The notes under the pieces were generated by a model, which made no database searches, was not told the DNA's origin, and saw nothing but the letters and a program-made list of their open reading frames with translations. The translations under genes were made by a program, and so were the position numbers. From positions 1 through 64,000 of the forward strand of contig CAVWEI010000007.1 in NCBI GenBank assembly GCA_963753845.1: 64,000 nt of DNA, read 5' to 3'. Positions 55,716-64,000 of the stretch are shown here, one piece after another (position 1 is the first letter of the stretch; each line of letters opens with the position of its first letter). The DNA is from Thiosocius sp963753845 (GTDB taxonomy: Bacteria > Pseudomonadota > Gammaproteobacteria > Chromatiales > Chromatiaceae).

Positions 55716-56159
55716 GTGAAAAACGTCTTGAACCCAACCCGCATTGCCACCCTGCTGGTACTGAGCATGCTGGCGGTCACCATGCCAGTCCAGGCCCAGG
55801 ATGATTACGCCCACAAAATCGTTATCCAGGTAAGTCATCCCGACCCTGCCGAACACGCCATCGCGCTCAACATGGCGTCTAATCTGCAGAAGCTTTACGG
55901 CATCGACAACATCAAGGTCGAGATTGTGGCCTTTGGTCAGGGCCTGGAAATCCTCACCCCCAAGAGCGCCGAAGCCGCGCGGGTCAAGAGCATGGCCCTG
56001 CAGGATGTACGCTTCAGCGCCTGCGCGAATACCATGGACAAGATCGAGCGCAAGACAGGCAAGCGTCCCGAGCTGACCGAGGGTGTTGAGATCGTCCCCG
56101 CTGGAGTGGGGCGCATCATGGAACTCCAGGAGCAGGGTTACGCATACTCCGCGCCCTGA
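55716..56159 (+). CDS. Periplasmic DsrE-family protein
   Basis: A 147-aa exported protein with signal peptide MKNVLNPTRIATLLVLSMLA..VQA and a DsrE/DsrF-like fold: KIVIQVSHPDPAEHAIALNMASNLQKLYG, and the candidate active Cys in FSACANTMDKIE. Single-Cys DsrE proteins often act in sulfur trafficking, although a periplasmic location is unusual for that role. Starts at GTG 55716 with AAGGAG upstream. Ends in a strong terminator. Confidence 0.8.
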   Translation: MKNVLNPTRIATLLVLSMLAVTMPVQAQDDYAHKIVIQVSHPDPAEHAIALNMASNLQKLYGIDNIKVEIVAFGQGLEILTPKSAEAARVKSMALQDVRFSACANTMDKIERKTGKRPELTEGVEIVPAGVGRIMELQEQGYAYSAP

Positions 56160-56203
56160 TTCCCGTGTCGCAGGACAGGGGGCCTTAAGGCACGCCTAGG
56201 ATC

Positions 56204-56242
56204 AACGACAAACCCCGACGATTGCGTCGGGGTTTGTCGTTT
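56204..56242 (+). terminator. Intrinsic terminator after DsrE-like gene
   Basis: Stem AACGACAAACCCCGACG / CGTCGGGGTTTGTCGTT with a 4-nt loop (ATTG), 45 bp after the DsrE-like stop. The long perfect stem, with A/T flanks, could also serve transcripts from the minus-strand gene that ends at 56298. Confidence 0.9.
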
Positions 56243-56297
56243 AAAGAGCCAAGTCCCCGATAGTCGGCGACGCCGCCATAGCCGCTAGTCTCAACTG

Positions 56298-56813
56298 TCA
56301 GGCGTGCTGCACCGCCGGGTTACCCAGGCGCTCACGTCCCAAGCCGAACAGCAGATGCAGGAGCAGGAGGGCCACGCCCAGCAGCAGGCTGCCGACCGTC
56401 ACCTTGGTGATCAACTCAGTGGCCAGCGCGTCGTGCGCGGCACCGCGGCCCAGCGACGGTGCCAACAGAAACATCGATAGCCAGGCCAGCGAATAGAAAC
56501 TGCCGATGCCGATCAGCGTCGACACGGCCGCCTTGAAACGGCGGGTCATCGGAGTCGCACCGACCAGCAGGATCATCGCCAGGGTAAAGGCGCCGACGCC
56601 GGTGGCGTGAAAATGGGCGCGCTGCGCATAGCGCCAGATCTTCGATTGACTCTGCTGATCATGCAGCTGGGGGTGCGCGGCAATCCCATCCTTGATGTAG
56701 TCCTGTACCCCATCCTCGTTGACGCCGAAGACCACTCCCATGCCAATGCCGAAAAGCAGTGTCAGCATCGACAGGATAAGACCAAGGCGCACCGGCGCGA
56801 TGTCGTTCAACAT
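56298..56813 (-). CDS. Four-helix membrane protein, unknown function
   Basis: A 171-aa integral membrane protein with four transmembrane segments (LGLILSMLTLLFGIGMGVVF; HATGVGAFTLAMILLVG; LIGIGSFYSLAWLSMFLLAP; VGSLLLGVALLLLHLLFG). A conserved-looking HFHATGVG could bind heme or a metal. I chose ATG 56813; the frame is open to GTG 56849. Convergent with the DsrE-like gene. Confidence 0.65.
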   Translation of the reverse strand: MLNDIAPVRLGLILSMLTLLFGIGMGVVFGVNEDGVQDYIKDGIAAHPQLHDQQSQSKIWRYAQRAHFHATGVGAFTLAMILLVGATPMTRRFKAAVSTLIGIGSFYSLAWLSMFLLAPSLGRGAAHDALATELITKVTVGSLLLGVALLLLHLLFGLGRERLGNPAVQHA

Positions 56814-57027
56814 GTTACTTCCCCGATTCAAATTGACTGAGGGGCGCACATTAGTCGGACGAACTTAACGTGAGCTTAAGGGCAAAGGATTCCGCGGGGA
56901 AAACTGAGGCATGCGTCACAACACAGCGCCGAATCGCCGGTCGGCCGGTTAGTGTTGACTCCTGTCCACTGCACCGCAACATTCTCGAATCAAAGCAAGC
57001 GTTGCCGTGGTCGGTGCGTCAAAGGAT

Positions 57028-57816
57028 TTACCTGGATGCAGCGTGGGGACCGGACTCGGATTCAACCTGGCCTTTGGTTTGTGCGACTTCGACTCGATTC
57101 TTGCCAGCATATTTCGCCGCGTAGAGGCCCGCATCCGCACGGCCGATAATGGCCTCGATGTCATCGTTGTGACTGAAGGCCGCGACACCGAAGCTGGCAG
57201 TCATGCCGCCGATTTCGTCGAAATCCGTTGCCTCGAGCAGGGCGCGCATCTTTTCCGCCAGCGAGACGCCGCCCGCGACATCGGTCTCTGGCGACAGGAT
57301 GACAAACTCCTCGCCACCCCATCGCCCGATGAGATCCGTTGCCCGTACACCTTTTCGAATCACATCGGCGATCTTCTTCAACACCGCGTCGCCGGCCTGA
57401 TGTCCGAACCGGTCATTGACTGCCTTGAAATTATCGATGTCCATCATAATGACGGAAAATGTGGTGTCGTATCGCAGCGCGCGGCGCACTTCGTCTTCGA
57501 GCAGTTGTGCGACCCGTCTTCTGTTCAATAGTCCGGTCAGATGGTCTTCCTGCGACAGGCGCGTGACCTCCTCTTGAAGAGCAAGATCGCGGCGGATGAT
57601 CCGGGTTCCCACGATTGTTGGCCCAATCAGCGCAATCGTCGTGAAGACGACTGCGGTCACGACAAACTCCCAGCGTGTCGCCTGGTCTTCGGCCTGATGG
57701 GCAAATCCAAGCATGGGCTGTAACAGGTCTTCCAGCCCGAATTCCCATGTCAGGCTTAGGGCGGTGATGGTCGCCAGCACCGTTAGGATCGCAAAATAGA
57801 AGGTTCTCAGACTCAT
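57028..57816 (-). CDS. Membrane diguanylate cyclase
   Basis: A 262-aa protein with two N-terminal transmembrane helices and a short periplasmic loop, then a GGDEF domain with active-site GGEEF (IGRWGGEEFVIL near 186). An RATD inhibitory I-site stands five residues before GGEEF, so c-di-GMP should feedback-inhibit it. DIDNFKAVNDRFGHQAGD is intact. It synthesises c-di-GMP, controlling attachment or motility; the sensor part is too short to suggest a signal. Confidence 0.93.
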   Translation of the reverse strand: MSLRTFYFAILTVLATITALSLTWEFGLEDLLQPMLGFAHQAEDQATRWEFVVTAVVFTTIALIGPTIVGTRIIRRDLALQEEVTRLSQEDHLTGLLNRRRVAQLLEDEVRRALRYDTTFSVIMMDIDNFKAVNDRFGHQAGDAVLKKIADVIRKGVRATDLIGRWGGEEFVILSPETDVAGGVSLAEKMRALLEATDFDEIGGMTASFGVAAFSHNDDIEAIIGRADAGLYAAKYAGKNRVEVAQTKGQVESESGPHAASR

Positions 57817-58432
57817 GTTTGAGCGGCGAACATTGGGCCCCGTCTTTCACAGTAGAATCAAGTCTAGGATAGCAGGGCCCAACTCAGGGGACCGCTACCC
57901 ACAGCCGTTGCCTGTGCCGGGCACTTAAGTTTCCCTCGCCAGAGAAGCCAATTTGGTAGAGAGATTTTCCATAGAACAATCGGAGGGAGGTCATCCAGCG
58001 GGTCTGCTTTGCACACAAACCGACGCAAAACAGCCAATGGTGAGTTGTACGACATCAACAGCGTGATGACGGCTGGTGAGTACAACACCCACCCAGTAGA
58101 GAACTGGCGCCGTGAGAATGGCGAAGCGCCGGACCCGGAGGCAACAATAGATTCATACAAGTGGCTCGATGAGGCGGGTTCTGACCGTCTGAGCAGACCC
58201 GTCCGATGCGAGCATCCGATTGCCTCAGCGGCGGGTTTTTTTGTGTCCGGGTTGAACCGATCGTCGCTTCTGGGTTGAAACAGGCAGTATTTCAAATGGA
58301 ACAACGACTTGCGTCTCGGGTTGAACAAGACCCATGAAACCGGCGTTTTTCAACCCAAATGTTCAACCCAAGGCAAAAAAAGCTCTGTCTGAGTTGAGTG
58401 TTGAGGCTCCGTTCGAACGGCTTTGAGCAGCC
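57817..58432. other. Region without a supported gene
   Basis: About 615 bp between the diguanylate cyclase gene and the lone BIME. A 89-codon open frame at 58009-58278 has a short stretch resembling RlpA-type double-psi-barrel proteins (KTANGELYD), but the rest does not match and the start is TTG without a ribosome site. A T-run (ggcgggttttttt near 58231) may mark a terminator. Confidence 0.35.
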
Positions 58433-58477
58433 GTAGGGCAGGCTGCGCCTGCCGATGTCGGGCTCAGCCCGACCTAC
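58433..58477. repeat. Single BIME
   Basis: GTAGGGCAGGC-tgc-GCCTGCC, spacer GAT, GTCGGGC-tca-GCCCGACCTAC: the same subtype as the repeats between rplT and pheS. Stands alone. Confidence 0.9.
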
Positions 58478-58604
58478 GTTGGAAGGCCTACGGACCTCGA
58501 ACTACAATGCTGAGCCGCCGCTCAGTTTGTTCATGGCGCCACCTCCTTTTCAGGAGCCGTCCCCTTCAGTTTGCGCCTTTGCAACACTTAACTCGGACAG
58601 GGCC

Positions 58605-58637
58605 AAAAAAAAGCACCTAGCGGATAGCTAAGTGCTT
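58605..58637 (-). terminator. Terminator downstream of tRNA-Val
   Basis: On the minus strand: stem AAGCACTTAGC / GCTAGGTGCTT followed by a run of eight T. It lies just after the 3' end of tRNA-Val. Confidence 0.9.
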
Positions 58638-58645
58638 GATTTATC

Positions 58646-58722
58646 TGGTAGGCGCGAGAAGACTCGAACTTCCGACCCCCACCATGTCAAGGTGGTGCTC
58701 TAACCAACTGAGCTACGCGCCT
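58646..58722 (-). tRNA. tRNA-Val (anticodon GAC)
   Basis: A 77-nt minus-strand cloverleaf: acceptor AGGCGCG/CGCGCCT, anticodon stem CCACC/GGTGG around loop TTGACAT (anticodon GAC), T-arm GGAAG-TTCGAGT-CTTCT, encoded ACCA end. Confidence 0.95.
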
Positions 58723-58827
58723 GAAGAAGGCGGGAATGATACACAGCCCGCCAGTCCTGTACAAGTTACAACCGGCACCTGCGGCCGTGTGGTTTTGCGC
58801 CGGCCTGTCACTAAGCCGGACCGGATT

Positions 58828-60839
<2,012 letters not shown>

Positions 60840-60928
60840 AAACAGGGTGATCGGGCGTGAATCAATCCGTTATGATACCAACCAATGCATCCGCCCAAAG
60901 CCCCAATCCCGGAGACCGCCGAATAGCC

Positions 60929-62117
60929 ATGAGCATCAAGCTTTCCAGCCGCGTACAGGCCGTCAAGCCCTCCCCCACCCTGGCAATCACCGCACGTGCC
61001 GCGGCACTGCGCGCTGAGGGCAAGGACGTTATCGGCCTGGGCGCCGGCGAACCCGATTTCGACACCCCCGAGCACATCAAGGATGCGGCCCGCAAGGCGA
61101 TCGCCGAGGGAAAGACCAAGTACACCGCGGTGGACGGGACCCCGAGCCTGAAACAGGCGGTCATCGACAAGTTCCGGCGCGACAACGGCTTCGAGTTTGC
61201 CGCCGACCAGATCCTGGTCTCCTGTGGTGGCAAGCAAAGCTTTTACAACCTGGCACAGGCCATCCTGGATCCGGGCGACGAGGTCATCATCCCGGCACCC
61301 TACTGGGTCTCCTACCCGGATATGTCGATCCTGGCCGGTGGCGTACCGGTGCTGGTGCACGCGGGTGCCGATCAGAGGTTTAAGATCACCCCGGCGCAAC
61401 TGCAGGGGGCGCTCACCGACAGCACCCGCCTGGTGGTGATCAACAGTCCCTCCAACCCGACCGGCATGTCGTATACCACAGCAGGAACTGGCGGCCCTCG
61501 GCGAGGTATTGCGCGAATACCCACGCGTCGCCATCGCGACCGATGACATGTACGAGCACATCCGTTGGAACAGGGACGAGCCCTTCGTCAATATCCTCAA
61601 TGCCTGCCCGGACCTGGCCAACCGCACGCTGGTCTTGAACGGCGTCTCCAAGGCCTACGCGATGACCGGCTGGCGCATCGGCTATGCCGGCGGGCCGGCC
61701 GAGATCATCAAGGCGATGAAAAAGATCCAGTCGCAGAGCACGTCGAACCCGACCTCGATCTCGCAGTATGCCGCCGAAGCGGCGCTGAACGGACCGCAGG
61801 ACTGCATCGACGAAATGCTGGTGCAGTTCAAGAAGCGGCACGACTATGTGGTCGATCGACTGAACGGCATGGAAGGCATCGATTGCCTGCCGACCGACGG
61901 GACCTTTTACGTCTTTCCGTCGGTTAAAGGCCTGATAGATGCAGTCGACGGCGTCAACGACGACCTGCAGCTCGCTGAGCATCTGATCGTGAATGCCGGG
62001 GTTGCGCTGGTTCCCGGGGCGGCATTCGGGCTGTCGGGACATGTGCGCATATCCATTGCAACCGGCATGCAAAATCTTGAGAATGCCTTGGACAGAATAG
62101 AAAGATTGATCAGTTAG
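60929..62117 (+). CDS. aspC: Aspartate aminotransferase-like enzyme (one frame break)
   Basis: PLP-dependent class I aminotransferase, 395 aa after correction, AspB-like branch: LAITARAAALRAEGKDVIGL, GAGEPDFDTPEHI, the PLP Lys in NGVSKAYAMTGWRIGYAGG, and the C-terminal RISIATGM. It interconverts aspartate and oxaloacetate (or acts on related substrates). The frame breaks near 61480: dropping one C from TATACCACAGCAG gives SYTQQELAALGEV. The start ATG 60929 (MSIKLSSRVQAVKPSPT) is the usual N-terminus. Promoter region shared with uvrB. Confidence 0.88.
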
Positions 62118-62191
62118 TCTTGGACAAAAATCTACCCTGAACGTGGTGCACAGGGAACGGGCACCCAATGCTTGCAAGGAGGCAAGTCGAC

Positions 62192-62791
62192 ATGGAAGTC
62201 GGAAAATCATCGCCGCGTCGCGCACGCGGAATCACCCTGGTGGAATTGGTCACGACCCTGGCGGTCGCGGGGATATCCCTGGCAGTTGTGCTGCCGAGCT
62301 TGTCCGGACTGGCCAGTCGCTCTCAGATCACGACCTCGGCCAATCAGCTGCTCAGCAATCTGCGCTATGCGCGCAACGAGGCCGTGACACGTCGTGCATT
62401 TGTCAGCCTGTGCCCAAGCGATGACGGCAGCACCTGTTCAGCAGATCCCAGGGGCTGGCAGCGGGGTTACCTGATCTTTGCAGACACAGACGGCAACCGT
62501 GTCCGCACAGCAGGTGAAACCCTGCTGCGGGTGCACGATGCACAGCCGCAATCCATGCGCCTGTACAGCACGGCGGGCCGGCCGGCGATCCGATTCAGGG
62601 GCGATGGCGCGGCATGGAGCACCAACACCACCTTCAGCATCTGCCTCGGTGAAAACGTCGATGCAAACCGTGCCGTCATTCTGTACGGGAGCGGGCGCGC
62701 CCGTGTCGACAAACGGGTTCCCGGCAACCGGCCCGTGACCTGTACTATAAGCCCTGCTCCCCGGCACGGATTCGTGCCGCCGCAGTATTGA
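62192..62791 (+). CDS. GspH/FimT-type pseudopilin
   Basis: A 199-aa minor pilin or pseudopilin. A 13-residue leader ends in RARG, cut before ITLVELVTTLAV with Glu at position 5 of the mature protein, the prepilin-peptidase pattern. The C-terminal domain (FADTDGNRVRTAGETLLRVHD, Cys in SLCPSDDGSTCS and SICLGENV) matches the GspH/FimT family, which primes type II secretion or type IV pilus assembly. The start ATG 62192 has AAGGAGG about 9 nt upstream; ATG 62168 is in frame but lies before that site. No other pilus genes adjacent. Confidence 0.9.
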   Translation: MEVGKSSPRRARGITLVELVTTLAVAGISLAVVLPSLSGLASRSQITTSANQLLSNLRYARNEAVTRRAFVSLCPSDDGSTCSADPRGWQRGYLIFADTDGNRVRTAGETLLRVHDAQPQSMRLYSTAGRPAIRFRGDGAAWSTNTTFSICLGENVDANRAVILYGSGRARVDKRVPGNRPVTCTISPAPRHGFVPPQY

Positions 62792-62832
62792 CCCGCTGGG
62801 GTAGATTAAGTAGACTTCGCGCTCGAAGTTAT

Positions 62833-62907
62833 TCCCCTGTGGCGCAGCGGTAGCGCAGCGGACTGTTAATCCGTTGGTCGTAAGTTCGAATCTTACCGGG
62901 GGAGCCA
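62833..62907 (+). tRNA. tRNA-Asn (anticodon GTT)
   Basis: A 75-nt cloverleaf: acceptor TCCCCTG/CGGGGGA, anticodon stem CGGA/TCCG enclosing loop CTGTTAA (anticodon GTT), T-arm GTAAG-TTCGAAT-CTTAC, discriminator G and encoded CCA. Confidence 0.95.
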
Positions 62908-62923
62908 AAATAAATTAATGAGT

Positions 62924-62948
62924 AAAGCCCGCTTCGCGCGGGCTTTTT
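62924..62948 (+). terminator. Terminator after tRNA-Asn
   Basis: AAAGCCCGC-ttcgc-GCGGGCTTTTT: GC stem followed by five T, 16 bp after the tRNA end. Confidence 0.92.
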
Positions 62949-63044
62949 CATGCCCGCGATCCTTATCTTGGAATCTACACACGCAGCTGCCGCCATTGTG
63001 TAAGCTTCCGGAATCGCCGGCTTGGTGAGTTTGACCGATAAGGC

Positions 63045-64000
63045 ATGTCCGCAATCTTCCTCAGCTACCGACGCGACGACAGTTCGGGCTATGCCGGGCG
63101 ACTGTTCGACAACCTTGCCGAATCCTTCGGGCGCGAGCGGGTGTTTATGGACATCGAGACCATCGAGCCGGGCATGGACTTCGTCGCCGGCATCGACCGC
63201 GCGATCGAGTCCTGCGGCGCGGTGATCGCCATGATCGGCCCCAATTGGATCAATGCTCAGGACGCCAATGGGCGCCGACGCCTGGACAATCCGCGCGACT
63301 TCATACGCCTGGAAATCACCTCGGCACTGACCCGTGGTGTCCGGGTCATTCCAGTACTGGTGCACAACGCCAGCATGCCGCCGGAGCAGGAACTGCCCGA
63401 GCCCTTGCGCCCGCTGTGCCGCTTGCAGGCCTGCGAGATCAGCGATAATCGCTGGGAATTCGACGTGCGCCGGCTGACCGACGTCATCGATCCATTAATC
63501 GCCGAACCCGAGCAAAGCCCGACGGCGGCGGCCGCGGCCGCGAAGGCTGCGGCCGAAGCAACGAGCACAACCAAAGCACCGGGCCGCAAGCCCGGCGGCG
63601 GTCCGACCGCATGGTTGGTGGCGGTCGCTGCCCTAATCCTGGCCGCTGTCGGAGGCACCTGGTGGTTTAGCCAGTCGGCACCTACCGAACCGGCCGCGCT
63701 CCCGGTTGACGAAGCGGTGCCCTCCAAACCCCCCGCCGCCATCCCGAGCGAGCCCGTTGTCACAACGGTTCCATCGCCAGAGCTCCCCGCGGCGCGCCCG
63801 GGGTCGGAGGCGTCGCTTGCCGAACCGCCGCCCCGGAGTGAACCCCTCCCCGAAGTATCGCCCGAACCTCGAATGGCCACGGAATCGACAGGGCCCGAAC
63901 CACCTCCCCCGGATGAACCTCCTCTCGAAGCATCTTACGGCCCTGAACTGACCCCGAAGGCCGAGCGGGTTGCCGTTCCGGCGCCCAGGGGTCCCTCACC
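63045..64000 (+). CDS. TIR domain protein with C-terminal membrane helix (partial)
   Basis: Starts at ATG 63045 and stays open to the window edge (at least 318 aa), so the C-terminus is missing. The N-terminal TIR domain (SAIFLSYRRDDSSGYAGRLF; FMDIETIEPGMDF; FIRLEITSALTRGVRVIPV) keeps the putative catalytic Glu in FIRLEITSAL. After an Ala-rich segment comes one transmembrane helix (AWLVAVAALILAAVGGTWWF near 185-205) and a long Pro/Glu-rich extracytoplasmic stretch. The layout is the mirror image of the TIR protein at 51 kb, whose helix is N-terminal. Downstream partners are outside the window. Confidence 0.85.
   Translation, partial: MSAIFLSYRRDDSSGYAGRLFDNLAESFGRERVFMDIETIEPGMDFVAGIDRAIESCGAVIAMIGPNWINAQDANGRRRLDNPRDFIRLEITSALTRGVRVIPVLVHNASMPPEQELPEPLRPLCRLQACEISDNRWEFDVRRLTDVIDPLIAEPEQSPTAAAAAAKAAAEATSTTKAPGRKPGGGPTAWLVAVAALILAAVGGTWWFSQSAPTEPAALPVDEAVPSKPPAAIPSEPVVTTVPSPELPAARPGSEASLAEPPPRSEPLPEVSPEPRMATESTGPEPPPPDEPPLEASYGPELTPKAERVAVPAPRGPS

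Noticed and set aside
58009..58278. 89-codon ORF with a short RlpA-like stretch
   Set aside because: Only about 15 residues resemble the family, the start is TTG with no ribosome site, and the remainder matches nothing I know.

Overview
The window reads as a chromosome segment of a free-living gammaproteobacterium, probably a Chromatiales-like lineage. I infer this from the conserved order thrS-infC-rpmI-rplT-pheS-pheT-ihfA-merR-tRNA-Pro, the uvrB/aminotransferase pair, and abundant GTAG-headed REP/BIME repeats. No plasmid, prophage or CRISPR locus was seen. The species cannot be fixed from the sequence alone.

Layout. 1-8.9 kb is an accessory block abutting the 3' end of a tRNA-Pro gene: two Fic-domain proteins and one very large gene encoding an exonuclease-RecQ-UvrD fusion. 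8.9-17 kb is the housekeeping translation cluster, all on the minus strand, with palindromic repeats between its genes. 17.7-24.6 kb holds cell-envelope genes (DUF4410/YajG-like lipoprotein, pentaheme cytochrome c, alpha/beta-hydrolase lipoprotein), dinB and a small entericidin-like lipoprotein. 24.9-34.8 kb holds an NTT-type nucleotide transporter gene, a compact four-gene minus-strand operon whose products all carry export signals (a PEP-synthase/water-dikinase-like ATP-grasp protein, two SxxK serine hydrolases, an acid phosphatase lipoprotein), and a divergent symporter fused to a solute-binding domain. bioA follows. 36.5-49.1 kb is one long plus-strand operon: Mrp-antiporter-like subunits, then complex-I/energy-converting-hydrogenase-like subunits, a ferredoxin-GltD/NfnB-type flavoprotein fusion and a ferritin-like protein. 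49.3-58 kb carries stress, signalling and envelope genes (hemolysin III, bacteriohemerythrin, TIR, DUF2092, SlyB-like, outer-membrane barrel, DsrE-like, diguanylate cyclase). 58.6-64 kb has tRNA-Val, uvrB, an aminotransferase, a GspH/FimT pseudopilin, tRNA-Asn and a second TIR protein that runs off the end.

How genes fit together. The 36-49 kb operon looks like a membrane-bound ion-pumping oxidoreductase of the Ehr/MBX type. Its large subunit has lost half of each NiFe-ligand CxxC pair, so it is not expected to be a hydrogenase, and its electron input module resembles an NAD(P)H-linked flavoprotein. The 25-35 kb cluster suggests nucleotide-dependent chemistry outside the cytoplasm, which is unusual and is my best candidate for an undescribed system.

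Two sequence-level phenomena stand out. First, BIME repeats sit at four gene junctions of the otherwise overlapping 36-49 kb operon, and the junction sequence (Shine-Dalgarno, start or stop) appears duplicated around them. Second, seven frame breaks occur in five unrelated conserved genes, and every one is repaired by removing a single base. Insertion errors in the sequence explain this better than five pseudogenes.
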